Assembly (NCBI GenBank): GCA_029204225.1
Contig: CM055097.1
Span: 30,567,599-30,631,598 of the forward strand
Reading direction: 5' to 3'
Origin: Diphasiastrum complanatum
Lineage: Eukaryota; Streptophyta; Lycopodiopsida; Lycopodiales; Lycopodiaceae
DNA length: 64,000 nt
A program made the position numbers and the translations under genes. The notes under the pieces are model-generated. The model did not search any database. It saw nothing but the letters and a program-made list of their open reading frames with translations, and was not told the origin of the DNA. Positions 11,544 to 23,201 of the stretch are shown one piece after another (position 1 is the stretch's first letter; the number at the start of each line of letters is the position of its first letter).

Positions 11544-13130
11544 GCTTTCGCTTTCGTGTCTGCAGCAGCTGGTGTTGCTACATACTGATATTTGGGTCGC
11601 GGCTTCTGCGGCTGAGGGCAATCATGATACTTGTGGCCAGGCTCTTTGCAATTCAAGCATAACGGTACATAACCAATCGGCTTTCGTGGTTGAGGACAGT
11701 CAGGAGAAAAATATCCCGGCTCTCCACAGTTGTAACAGTTGCCCGAAACTGGTTTAGTCGCGGTTTGAGACTTCGCTGGTCCAACAAATTCAGGAGGATT
11801 ATGTCTTCTTGGTGCGAACTTGGGTCTGTACTACTGAGCTGATGTTGTAGTACCCTGAACATAGTTAGTAGTCGCATCATTCTGAAAATAAAAAAGTACC
11901 TCCTAGGTAGGATCTTCAATATATTTCACATTCACAGTGGTGCAGTCCTCCTTAGTGTGTCCAGAAGTTTCACATTGTGTACACCACATTCTTGAGTTGG
12001 AAGAAGACGCTTTTGGTCTTTTGTCTGCAACTTCAAAGATCTGCCTTTCAAGTCATTAGATTTTTTATTAAGGTCAGCCATATTACTCTTTAAAAGCTTT
12101 TCAACTTTAGAAGTTGACGACTTATCCTCGACAACTTTCGTGCCGTCCTTTCGTTTGGTTCGTCGTTTATTCTTTCTTTCTCCTTTATCAGTTTTCGATT
12201 CTGATGAATTGCTGCTTTTAGATTCCGATCTTGAAGAACTGGTACTTGAGTCAGAATTTGAATCATCATCGCTATCACTGGAATCAATTTTAGACTTTCG
12301 AGATCTTTTAGTTGAGCGTCTCTTTTGTGCTAGTTTCGAGGTCTCAAAATTTTCTGCACTAGCTATTACTGGTGCTAAGGAGTGGCATGTCCCCTTGTCT
12401 GCAATGCTGATCAATCTTTGGTGGTAAACCAGCCAAAAATCATTCGATCTGCATATCAACGAGATATACACCGGTTCGTTTTCCTATAAGATTTTTAACC
12501 TTTCGTGTATATTTGCGAAGGAATTTTTTACTCTTCTGCATTGTTCAGACATTCGAGAAATCTAGATTTGTAACCGATTTCTCTAAACTGGTTCAGAAAC
12601 GTATCTTTCAGCAGGTACCAGGTTCCTACATGGCCTGGTTCAACCTGACTGTACCATATGCGCGCCTGCTTTCTTAGCAGACCAAAGAAGATTCGTAGTT
12701 TATCTACATCAGTTCCTTCGTTATTTGCATTAGCGATTGACTTGAATTGTGAGACATAGCTATCTGCATCAGCGGAAGAAGTCCCTTTAAAATAATTGTA
12801 CTTAATTTTTGAGATAGAAGTGAAACGTGCACCAAGACCTTCCATACCGAGCTAATTAGGAGTTCAAGTAACTGGGCAGTGATTTCGTCTAGATTTCTTT
12901 GACTAGTACTCTCACTCTGTCTTCGTAAAAATTCCTCTTCTGATTTTCTGATTGGGTGCCCATTTTCCTTGCTGATTTCTCTCTCTTTGCTGAGGGCTTT
13001 CGTCTCTTTGCTTCAGCAACATTCAGCACAGCTTGGAGGAGGACCAGCTCCTATCAAAGCATTTTCCTTGACGGAGCTTTAGCAGATAGTTAGCGAAAGT
13101 ACTACCGCTAAATTTGGCAGTCGAAAAAAA
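11544..13130 (-). pseudogene. Ty3/gypsy gag with three zinc knuckles
   Basis: Read right to left: a gag capsid core at 12845-12528 (YVSQFKSIANANNEG, RIFFGLLRKQARIWYSQVEP, LLKDTFLNQFREIGYKSRF); an Arg/Ser-rich acidic stretch at about 12350-12150; then three CCHC knuckles after frameshifts, CTQCETSGHTKEDC (about 11990-11950), CYNCGEPGYFSPDC (about 11740-11698) and CLNCKEPGHKYHDC (about 11665-11602). N-terminal gag text extends to about 13020. No protease or polymerase follows; the element breaks off at the copia junction at 11543. Three knuckles with an RS-like linker are unusual for a plant gypsy gag. Confidence 0.75.
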
Positions 13131-13455
13131 AAATATTTGGGCAAATTATTTGTGGCACCCAAGTTTGAACCCTCTATCACCCATTTCCAGCTTGTTTGCA
13201 GGCTCTCCAACGCCCAATTCCCTCATCTCTTTCGTCTGTTCCTCCTTCCATTTTCAGTCCTCTTTTCACTTTTGTTTGCAGGCTGTCCAACTGTTTCATA
13301 CTTGTCACTTTTGTCTATTTTTCTCTCCATTTGCAGCCATTTTTCACACCTTGTTTGCAGGCTGTCCACCGCCCACCCTCAACCAAATTTCACGAAATTT
13401 TGACTCCGTTTGATACTCCGATTTGTCACTTGTCTCCTGGCTGTCCAGCGCATTT
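13130..13455 (+). repeat. Diverged 80-bp tandem repeat, four units
   Basis: The core TTTGCAGGCTSTCCA recurs at about 13194, 13274, 13353 and (as CTCCTGGCTGTCCA) 13433, a regular spacing of 79-80 bp. It lies just upstream of the chromovirus gag start and could be its leader or U5 region. Confidence 0.7.
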
Positions 13456-13598
13456 TTATAGCCTTCATTTTCACTTTTTTTTCATTTGCTGATTGTTGTC
13501 CTTTCTTAGTTGTGATAATAGTGGTTTGAATAGACTAATTTGGGGTGACGACAAGAGTCCGCTCTCTCAAGTTATCGTCTATTCCTTCCACTATCATT

Positions 13599-15080
13599 AT
13601 GGCACATTCCCCTACCCCGAGTGAGACTACTCAAGAAACCATATCCGATCAGTTTCGTTGCATGGATGAGACCCTTTCTGGCCTCGTTCTTCACTTCGAT
13701 ACCGTTATGACCGGCTTTGCTACTATGCAGTCACAGATTGATTTAAAGCTCCTGTTTTTCCTTCATTTGGGACTTCCCCTCCATTTGTATTTCCATCTTC
13801 CTCTGCTAGTCAGCCTGGTGGTGGACCGTTCATTCCACCTAACCCATCTCCTGGTTTCTTTTCACGTCCCCCACTTCCTGAGCCACACTTTGCTCGAAAC
13901 TTTCGTGATAGTGTACAGCTTACTACCTATTCCGGTTCCTCTGACGGGAACTTATTAGAGAATTGGTTTGCTAAGCTTGATCAACCATAAGACTGATCAT
14001 CAAAAGATCCAGCTGGCTGCTTTACATTTAGATGGACGCGCCGCCATGTGGTGGCGAGTTTATAGAGCTGATCATGATCGGGAAGGGCTCCATTAATGGC
14101 ATACTTTTTGCCGTGACCTCCGTCATGCTATGATTGACCCTCAGTGGCTCGACCGCCAGCGTGATACATTCCGTAGTCTCACTCAGACCAGTGACCTTGC
14201 TTCTTATACATATCAGTTTACGGAGCTTTCTTATCTTTTCACAGATCTACAGCCCACTGAGCTTATTTCTCGTTACATTACTGGGCTTCGTGGTGCTTTA
14301 CGTTATGATGTTTCTTCCTTTCGTCCTCCCACACTTGTTGAGGCGATGTCTCTTGCTAGTACTTTACAGCATAAGTACTCTGACACTCTTCCTTCCTGCT
14401 TCTCCCGACCCCATCCTTCTGCTTCATCTTTTTTCGCTGCGTCCACCCCTACACTTGCCCCTTCTGTTTCAGCTCTCTCCATTGTCCCTTCGTCTCCTCG
14501 TCCTCCGACTCCTCAACCTGCTTTTGTCCGACATTACACATCTGCAGAGTTCGCTGACCTTCAGCAGCGACGTCTTTGCTTTCGTTGTAAGAGTCCTAAC
14601 CATTTTGTCTGTGATTGTCGTCAGCCTCTCCCTACTACTACTGTTGTTTTTTACCATGAGGGCACTACTCCAGATGATTCCGATATCTACATTCATATTT
14701 CTGATGAGCCTGACCTATCCTCTAAGCCTTCCACTAATTTACTTCCTACTACTTGCCATGCTCATCTTGCCTATGCTACTTGGACAGGGCGTCCTGGTCC
14801 TCGTTCCATTCGGTTATGTGTACGTATTACAGGTCGTGAGTATATTGCTTTAGTTGATACTGGCAACACTCATTCTTTTATTAGCAGTTATATCACTAGT
14901 CGGATACGTGCTTCACCTGTTCTTACTTCACAGCCTCTCACAGTTGAGGTCTTCTCTGGACAGACAGATCTTTACATTATTCCTATGGAGCGTTATGATC
15001 TTATCCTTGGTGCTGATTGGTTTGCATCTCTTGGAGCCGTTACACTGGACTTGACACAACAGACATTGACATTTGTACTT
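13599..15080 (+). pseudogene. Chromovirus gag-protease
   Basis: Gag begins at ATG 13599 (MAHSPTPSETTQ), shifts frame near 13745, has a stop and frame change near 13990 and 14093, and runs open from 14130. Gag blocks include HLDGRAAMWWRVYRADHD and QWLDRQRDTFRSLTQ. A zinc knuckle (CFRCKSPNHFVCDC) lies at about 14577-14618. The aspartic protease follows with active-site LVDTGNTHSF at about 14849-14878 and ILGADWFASLG at about 14997. The order is that of a plant Ty3/gypsy chromovirus, confirmed by the chromodomain at 17269. The sense strand is strongly pyrimidine-rich, which leaves few stops on the plus strand. Confidence 0.85.
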
Positions 15081-16880
15081 GATGCAATTACACACTCACT
15101 TGTTGGCATTGATTCTCAGGGAGACTCCCAGTTGGTTACCGGGAAGCAGTTTATGCATAGTCTGCCAAAGGCTGACGATGCAGCTCTTCTTTCCATTCAG
15201 AGTACATCAGTTGCTGCTTCACTTTCACCATCCATGGGTCCTCTTCCTCAGGTTGATGCTGCTTCGGATTTACAGGTTGTTGCTGTGTGCCTTGCACCTA
15301 TATGCCTTGATTCACAGATATCGTATTCAGTGGTCATTCTTGGTTTCATTGATATTGAGACCGTATACCTTGGTGGTATTTCTACTATTGCTTTGGCATA
15401 CTTCAGATTGTCCTCCTGGTTCGGTGGTTGGTGCAATATCTTCTCCATTGGTCTCTATATCTCCATCTCTTGAGTCTGTTATGGCCGATGTTCCTGCTGA
15501 TTTCTATGGGGTTCTTCATGGGTCCACGTTTGATGGTTCCCTCGCTATTGGTGATCAGGTTGTATCTTCTTTCGCTTTACTCCATGGATCTCTGCTTGAG
15601 GTTTGTGATCTGCCTCATGATATTTCTACGGTTCCTGGCATGATTCACGCGCCTTTGGCCCTTATTGTTACACATTTTTCATCCGAGGATATTTTCCAGA
15701 TGGTCACTATTACTTATCTAGGGTATTTATATGCTGGGATCTTTCTAGATGAGTACACGGACATCCTTCCGTCTCCTGGTGTTTCTACATATAGGTTTGT
15801 TGCAGTCCATGCCGATGCTATGGATATATGGCATTCCTGGTTATTACATATAGCTTGGTTTTCATTTGGACCTATTGATTGGTGCTGGTTTTTCCATATT
15901 ACTGATCGCCTATGGTGTGGATATCTCTATGATTATGCATGTGGCTCTATATCTATTCCTTCGATTGTTGCTCATTGTCAGGCTTGGCATATCCTGTTGG
16001 CTTGGGTTATTGCCTCTGTTTCAGCTACTGTTTGTCTGGGTGATCTTCAGGTTCCCTGTCATTTCATGTTGCTCCATATTGCTTGGTCTCCAATGCTGAG
16101 TTGCCACTTTATTCTGGTGTTCCGAGACCATCAAGGTACCTTGAGAGAATTCCTTCTCCTCTCTTGGATAGTTTTTGGGGATGTTGCCGCCATATACTTC
16201 AGTGTTGCTCATATGTGCTTTGATACTCATTCCCAGCTACACGTGGATATTGCTCCGATGCTTGCTACTGATGTTGCGGAACCTGTTCCTCGTTCTAGTG
16301 CATTTCTTCTATTCCTCAATTGTGCGCCTGGTGTGTTCTTTGGGATTACACTTGCGGCCAGTTCCAATGGGTCATCCAATTCTCCATCCATTTTTGGTGT
16401 ATCCTATGATGAATTGGTATGTCCATATGAGGCCTTTTGGGATGAGTTTTTCGGCTACAGTTTGTCAGTTGGGGCCTCTACTATTTCTAGATTTGTTGCT
16501 ACTATTTTCATGCATCATGTCTTTTTAGATGATGCATTGATTTCTTGGACCTTCTGGAGCTTTTGGCATGCTGCTCTTCTCGTGATATGGGCCTTGAGGG
16601 TACCGTATGCCATTGGTTCTTCTCATTCATGGGCCCTATAGATACCTTGGGCTTTTGACCATGTTGGTGCATATTTCTCCATTTTAAACTATCCTTTGTC
16701 AGGATGATCTCCTTGGTGCTAGTCTTCCGATGCTGCTATCTTTTCTTGGGGCACCTTGCACATATGGTTGATGGTTACGTGTATCATGTGGCTATTCACG
16801 ATGAGTGTCCATCTCTTTTTCAGTTTTCTTATTGGCTTCCTGATGCTGATGCAATTCTACCTTCTCGGGCTTTTTGGATA
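15081..16880 (+). other. Unidentified segment replacing the pol core
   Basis: This 1.8 kb lies between the chromovirus protease and the integrase C-terminus, where reverse transcriptase, RNase H and the integrase catalytic core should sit (normally over 2.5 kb). The first 250 bp still read as the protease-RT linker (DSQGDSQLVTGKQ, PKADDAALLSIQ). From about 15300 no RT motif (no FXDD), no H2C2 finger and no DDE block is visible in any plus frame. An open frame runs from 15073 to 16641 (522 codons, rich in Trp, His and Phe), but all plus frames are unusually open because the strand is T/C-rich, so I do not claim a protein. Confidence 0.5.
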
Positions 16881-17481
16881 CCTTGGTGCTCGAGAGCTTA
16901 TTAACCGATCCAGTTCTCATTTACAACATGTTCAGCAGCGTTATCAGACCTCAGTTGATCGTCACCGTTGCAATGTTGAGTTTCAGCTTGGAGATATGGT
17001 TTATCTATGCCTACGGTTTGCACGTCATCATTTTGTTCAGGGCCATGCTTCTACTGAGAAGCTTGCACCACATTATTATGGGCCTTATCGCATTTTGGAG
17101 GTTCTTAGTCCAGTTACATATCGCTTATAGCTTCCTGCTTCCACACGCGCCTGTGATGTATTCCATGTCAGTTTATTATGTGCTGCTATTGAGGATGACG
17201 CTCCTTGTGATGCTGAGTTTTCTACTACTCCAGAGTTATTTCCATTCTTACCTGCTGCTATATTACAGGTTCGTCTATACCATAGTCGACGTCGCCGGCA
17301 GATTCAGTTTTTGGTCCAGTGGGATGGTCGTCCTATTGAGGAGGCCACATGGGAGCTTATTGATGTCTTTTATCATACACCATCACTTGCGGATCAGGCT
17401 CGTGCTCTTGCTACACTTGTTGATTCCTCTACATCAGATGTTGTTTTAGTTGTTGATGCACTAGGGCTTGCTGCTACTTGA
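16881..17481 (+). pseudogene. Chromovirus integrase C-terminus and chromodomain
   Basis: The frame contains the end of a chromovirus integrase: SVDRHRCNVEFQLGDMVYL at about 16950 and the GPY/F module KLAPHYYGPYRILEVLSPV at about 17060-17120. An in-frame TAG at 17128-17130 interrupts it. The same frame continues with FHVSLL and then a chromodomain, RRRRQIQFLVQWDGRPIEEA followed by TWEL (17281-17358), ending at a TGA at 17481. Chromodomains of this class are thought to steer integration to heterochromatin. Retention of gag, protease, GPY/F and chromodomain without RT is notable. Confidence 0.85.
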
Positions 17482-17530
17482 TCCAGTTTCTTTTCAGCAG
17501 TTGGGTCTTTTTCTTTTGTGTCAGGGAGGG

Positions 17531-17950
17531 TTATGGACTCGGTTCATTACATTCGTCGCGTCCATTTACATCTATTTTACTTTATGCATAAGCAGGCCTT
17601 GGGCCCTTTTTTATTCATTAGCCACACTTAGACTATATGGTTGGCCTTTGGCCTTATTATTCATTATTAGGCCATTTGGACATATTAATGGAGAGTGGGG
17701 GCCTTCTTGGAGGGCGCACTATTTTCCCTCCCAGTTGGGCCCTAGCCACCGGAAGCTTCCTTTTAGGGCTTCCTCTTGGCTATAAGTAGGGAAACTGTGT
17801 CATTTGTTATTCAGCTGATGATATTGATCTCTCTCTTTAGTCTCCTTAATCTCTCTCTTTCCTGCTTTCTAGGGTTAAGTCTTGCTTATGTGCTGCTTTC
17901 ATAGCTTAACTCTTGCTTATGTGATGCTTTCATAGCTTAGCTCTAGATCA
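17531..17950 (+). mobile_element. Chromovirus 3' LTR
   Basis: A purine run (AGGGAGGG, 17523-17530) after the chromodomain frame is a plausible polypurine tract. The following 420 bp has a TATA box (TATAAGTAGGG, 17781) and a CT-rich leader, as in an LTR. It ends near 17950, where gypsy integrase homology begins. The 5' LTR was not found, so both ends are approximate. Confidence 0.55.
17875..17936 (+). repeat. 31-bp tandem duplication
   Basis: Two 31-bp units, 17875-17905 and 17906-17936, differ at only a few positions. They lie downstream of the LTR TATA box. Confidence 0.9.
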
Positions 17951-17953
17951 GAT

Positions 17954-19237
17954 GTGGCTCTATTCATAACTGAACATCTATTTGAAATTTCTTCCACCAA
18001 TTCGTTATATTCTGATATCATTACTTATCTCAAGGATCAGATTTATCCGGATGGTTATGATTTGGAGCAAAAGACAGTTTTTCAATATAAGGTAGCACCT
18101 TATACTATTATTAACAATGTTCTATACAAGCTTGGTGTTGATCATCAGCTACGAAGATGTCTCGAAATAGCAGATATTAAAAAGGTTGTTCAAGCCTTAC
18201 ATTCAGAAGATGGTGGAGGACACTTTGTCTTAAAGAACACAGTTAATAAGATATTGACTGCCAAGTATTGGTGGCCAACAATGTTCCAGGATGTATCAAA
18301 TTTTATTCGTTCGTGCAATCCATGCTAGAGGTCTGGTAAGCCTACCAAAGTAATGAATTGGCCGTTGACACCAATCCTGCCTCTTGCACATTTGAGAAGT
18401 GGGGGATTGACTTTGTCGGTCCAATTAAACTTGTGACCCGACATACTAAATGTCGTTATATTCTAGTTGCAACGAATTATGCTACAAAGAACGTTGAAGC
18501 AGAGGCGACGAAACGAAACGATGTGAAACGTTCTTATTCAAAAGTATATTCACAAGATATGGTTGTCCACTTGAACTAGTAAGTGACTGAGGTACACATT
18601 TCTAAATGACACTATACGGTTGCTGACAATATATTTTCTGATCAAACACAGAAAAACTACACCGTATAATCCAAAAGCAAACGGGTTGATAGAGAGAGCT
18701 AATGGAATTTTATGTAAGATCCTGAACAAAATTACTATTGCACTTGCAATGGATTGGAATCAGAAACTACCATCAATTCTCTGGGCTCATTGTACTACTG
18801 AAAAAATCACGATAAAGCAGACACCATGTTTTCTTACGTATGGTATGCATCCTATTTTGCCTATTGAATTTGAGGTGAAAACTTTTCGTATTCAAGCTCA
18901 ACAAACAGATGACGACTGTATTAACAAAAGGTTGACCAATATTGAAGAAGTAGTTGAAGCTCATGCAAATTCACATAAATTAACGGAGGAAATCTAGGAA
19001 CAAAGGAAGAAGAAGTATGACAGTCGTATCAGAAAATGTGATCTTAAAGCCAAGGACTTTGCGCTGATATATGGCAGTCGACATCAAAAGTTCCCCGGAA
19101 AACTCCATATGCGATGGCTTGGACCTTATAAAGTCATAGAGGTATTTGACAATAGTTCTGTACAACTTCAATCACTTGAAGGTGAAGTGTTACCTACACG
19201 TATTAATGGGTCTAGACTGAAGAAATACTACCTTTGA
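17954..19237 (+). pseudogene. Ty3/gypsy integrase (non-chromovirus type)
   Basis: The H2C2 finger runs from HSEDGGGHFVLKN (about 18200) to FIRSCNPC (18326), directly followed by a TAG. The catalytic core resumes in another frame with FEKWGIDFVGPI (first Asp near 18410). The middle Asp region is degraded around 18540-18620. The Glu region reads NPKANGLIERANG near 18670-18705. The C-terminal module is MRWLGPYKVIEV near 19110-19145, and the protein ends RLKKYYL at a TGA at 19237. RT and RNase H upstream are missing. There is no chromodomain after the GPY-like block, which suggests the Athila/Tat side of gypsy. Confidence 0.8.
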
Positions 19238-19245
19238 CCAAAAAA

Positions 19246-19700
19246 AAAATTATTTCATTCTAATTCTTTTTTAGTATTTTTCTGGAATTTATCGCAAATT
19301 TTTTTTTTATCTTTTCTAATATTTTTTGCGACTTTTTTTTTTTTTATCTTTTCTAGAAATTTTCGTAAAATTTTCTACCACCTTCCAAATTTTTCAAAGT
19401 ATTTTCAAAAACTTTTCGAGAACTTTTCGCGACACTCAATTTGTAATCAAAACGTGTTTTAATTTTCATGGTCCGTTTTCGAGAATTTTCTAGAATCTTT
19501 TCTAGCATTTTTCTCCAATTTTTCGAGAAGTTTTCTAGCTTTCGTTTGAGAGATTGTTATAATTTTCATTTTTCAAGAATATTTCGAGAAAATTTTCTAG
19601 TATCTTACCAAAATTTTCGAGAAATTTTCGTGAGTTTTTGTATCATTTTCTAGGATCCCACGAGAAGGTTTCGCAAAACTTTCTAGAATCTTTCTAGCGT
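19246..19700 (+). repeat. AT-rich tract with repeated TTCnnGAA motifs
   Basis: T-rich DNA immediately 3' of the gypsy integrase, probably the start of its 3' non-coding region or LTR. TTCnnGAA occurs at 19351, 19415, 19478, 19488, 19522, 19572, 19583, 19616 and 19681. TTCnnGAA is the core of heat-shock elements; whether any factor binds is unknown. Confidence 0.65.
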
Positions 19701-19739
19701 CCATTGCTCACTTGCTGCAGTGTGATGTCTGTCATCAGA

Positions 19740-21290
19740 TATCCTAGCAAGGTGGAGGGCTGCTTATACTTTATACACTCATGAAGGCAGTTTGAAGCAA
19801 ACTGGGCCTAATCATAGAGATTTTGGCCATGCAGTTGTGAATATATGGCCCTTTGCTTTGGAATTTTTAACATTCCTGGGTGCTTTTTAGATGTGTAGAG
19901 AAGCACCTGATCACCTAAGTGTGAGTCTTTATTTACGCAAGTGACGATCATGCCAGGGCTTTTGTCGACGTTTGTTAACTAATTGTCCGTGATACGAGAT
20001 GAGTTGAGTCTCACACAATTGGGCTAACATAAATAGCCTGTTTTGGACTTGTTGTTCAATTCTAACTTTCTCACATAGATCAGTAGAAAAAGCTTGCATG
20101 ACTCACAAGGAAGGAACTAGAAACTCAACAGCCATTATTGCCTCTTGACCGTAGACAAGATGGAAGGGAGTAACTCATCTAGTGGCCTTCTTGGGAGTGG
20201 TGCGATACGCCCAAATGGTATGCCCAGATAGTAGAGAACAGCTTGGTTTCCCAATCTGATCGACTAGTTACAACTATCTTGGTTAGAATCTTACATATGG
20301 TCTTGTTTGTGGATTTTGTCTAGCCATTACATTTGGGATAGTACGGAGTACTTTTGCGGTGGATAACAAAGTACTAGTGCAAGAGATTAATTATGAAGTG
20401 TGAGCCTCTATCGCTAACAAGGTCGATTGGATAGCCAAAGCGCATAGTAATGTTTTTGTAAAGAAAACACGCGACAATCTTTGCATTGGCATCTTTTGTT
20501 GCGCGTGCTTCTATCCATTTAGTGGCATAATCGGTTGCGATCAGGATATAGTGTGCTTGAGTATTTTTGGCTGTTGGGCTAATGGGCTCAACAAAGACTA
20601 TACCCCACTTATGGAAGGCTTCATCTTCTAGAATGGAGGTAAGCGATGTGAAGTCTGTTTTTGTAGTCGTTTTGGCTCGCTGGCAAACATCACATGTTTT
20701 GATAGCAAGTGTATCCTTAAACAGTGATGGCCACCATAAGCCTGCTCTGAGTATGATCCTAGCAGTCGCTTCAGCAGAGAAGTGACTGCCACCAATGCCC
20801 TCACGTGCCTGAGATATGATAAGTCGTATCTCAGATTTATAAGCGCATTGGCGTTTAATACCGTCAGCACCCCGTTTATATAACTGTCTGGCGATAAGTT
20901 GAAAGGGTGCTATCTTGAGCAAAAATTTCCTTTTGGCTAATGTATTTAGCTCTTCTTTGACTGGTGCATCAACCTGTTCAGCATTGGGGAGTCTGGAAAG
21001 GTGGTCGGCCATGAAGTGTTGTGTGCCTTTCCTGACGACTACGGGGAATGTGAATTCCTCAAGTATTAAGAGCCATCGAGCTATGCATTTGGTTTTACAG
21101 GATTTATTAACAATATATAATAATGCTTGATGGTCTGTGTAGAAAGCAAAGGTTTGGCCTAGCAAATAGTGTCGAAGTTGTTGTACATCATAGACCATGG
21201 CCAGTGCTTCTTGCTCTGTTGTTGTATAGTTTACTTCACCCCCACGAGTTTCTATATGTACTTTCATTCCCTTCATTAATGTATGAAAGA
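19740..21290 (-). pseudogene. Ty3/gypsy RNase H and integrase
   Basis: The frame 21276-20374 (300 codons) begins in RNase H (NYTTTEQEALAMVYDVQQLR, FAFYTDHQALLYIVNK, MADHLSRL). It continues into the integrase finger (GGSHFSAEATARIIL, LWWPSLFKD, CDVCQRAK) and the core (WGIVFVEPI, where the first catalytic Asp is replaced by Val, and LVSDRGSHF with the second Asp). Below 20374 the integrase continues in broken frames to about 19740. The RT part is missing at the right end, where an LTR relic begins. It is tail-to-tail with the gypsy integrase at 17954. Confidence 0.85.
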
Positions 21291-21295
21291 TCTAT

Positions 21296-21615
21296 GAGTT
21301 TTTTAGTCAATTTGGAGATTTGCCAATTCTGCTTGTATTGTCTTCTCTCTCTAGATGAGCCCAAAAGTGGTATTTTCTTTCTCTACCCAAGGAGAGGAGC
21401 TTGTTAAGACTTAGTTTATTTCATGAAATCTTCCACACGTGTAAAATACCTTTTGGTAATGACTGAATGCATGTAGAATGGTCTTTTTGCCTTAAATCTT
21501 GTCATTGATCTTGGATTTCAATCAATAGATAATCTATAGTGCATGAGCCAAGCTTAGGAGATCAATTTCACACATTAGGGCATTTTCACATGTGAGAATT
21601 TTCATAGCTTAGACT
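21296..21615 (+). mobile_element. Copia LTR relic
   Basis: The series CTCTCTAG, CTCTACCCAAGGAGAGGAG, CACACGTGTAAAA, ATCTTGGATTTCAATC and CACATTAGGGCATT matches in order and strand the second half of the LTR at 33608-34085. No primer site or coding sequence follows. Confidence 0.6.
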
Positions 21616-23201
21616 ACAAAACTCAATAAAATTGCTTGAGTGTGATTTGCCTTGGCATTCCAAAGCAATGTCAAGTTAGTTTTTGGAGTTAGACTATCTT
21701 GAAAACCTAATGCAATTTGAATCTACTCATTATCCTTAGTACTATGGAGTAGGAAAAAGAAAATTGAAATACAATTGAAAAAATTATCACCATCTCTGAA
21801 GTCACGAAGCTTAAATCTGTTTCCACTAGCCTATTATGGCATCAATTCAACAAAAAAAATCATTCTGCATACAATGATGACCTTGCTTATCCACATACAT
21901 TACCCAAACTTCCTTATACTTTGAAGATATAAAAGCTTGAGGGGTGGATTAACGACAAGCCTAAGGTACCACATTCTTCTAACAAACCATATGACAACTA
22001 AATTAGGACCTCAGATTATTTAGTTCCTTTGAGCTTATTTTGCACGTAACTCTCTCAAGCTTCAAAATATTTTTAAGAAACATGAAATCAACATAGGAGA
22101 TAATACAGATTTTACCTCCCAATTGTCTACTAGGATTATCATAAGCTCCGATTGACTTGTATAGTTGTTTTTATGATTTCCCATGATTATAGAAATGTCT
22201 CGGTATAAGTATTTGTATATATATTTGGAAAGCTGAGTCCAAAAATACCGACACTTCAACCATCCTACAGCATTTTTGTCATGTCACTATGCTTGCATTA
22301 ATCGATTTCTAGGGATCTAAAAAAGGAACAGACAGTCATCTCAAACAACAGCATAGAAGCAAATAAGGATCAAAGCCAACTACTAAAATTTTGGCCTCGT
22401 TCAACATTTTTGACAACAATGTAATAAATGTGCAGCACTACTGACCATGCATGAAATTAGATGCCGCTTCAGCTTATCAAGCTTGTACATATGAATGAAG
22501 GTTTTGGAAACTCATTTCACTTCATGTATCATTTCAAAAATAGCTCTTATAGTGCCAAATTTGTCCAATCTTTATCCTCACCACAATGTTTTAGAGTAAT
22601 GATAAAAATGCACAGGTAGCAGAATATCTTTCTTTACTGTCATTGGTAATCGAGAAAGCTAAGAGTCAAATCAAGAATACACCCATTTGCCTGGCCTGTG
22701 TAGAGTTCATTGTACTTGAATCTTTAAACATGAAAGAGCCAAAGGTTCATAAAATTTTCATTTGGCACCGCTATTTTCAACTTGTTTAGCTAGTATATCA
22801 CATTAGGAAAACTCAAATCATTGCATTTCAAGTCTCTCAACGTTGGCAAAGCAAACAAACTCAAAATTAAACCGGTTCCTCTGTATTAAAGTAAAAACTT
22901 CAAGAGAGAGACTTTCAGACCATCGTCTTTACCTTGGAAGATCAACAAACTGACAGCTTTGGAATATCAGGTATTGAACTCACTAACCTGGCACCGGATG
23001 TAAGTAGGAAAAATCTGTTAATGTTAACATTGCAAAAAGATCCCATAGCTAAAATGAAGTATTCTAAAAGGACAGGACTGCCAGTGAAAGTTAACCCGAC
23101 TTGATCTTGCACATTGATTAAATAAATCAGTGCTATGGAGCAAGAAAACTGTGAGACGCAACAGCCTGCCACCAGAATACAAAAGTTCTTAAGTGTGGGT
23201 T
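21616..23201. other. Intergenic and 3' flank of the MFS gene
   Basis: AT-rich DNA with no recognisable coding sequence. The last few hundred bases before 23202 probably hold the 3' untranslated region of the minus-strand transporter gene. Confidence 0.45.

Noticed and set aside
14134-17785. Many long hydrophobic plus-strand frames overlapping the chromovirus
   Set aside because: The strand is T/C-rich, so stops are rare and Leu/Phe/Ser codons abundant in every frame. Only the frames with gag, protease, GPY/F and chromodomain motifs are supported.
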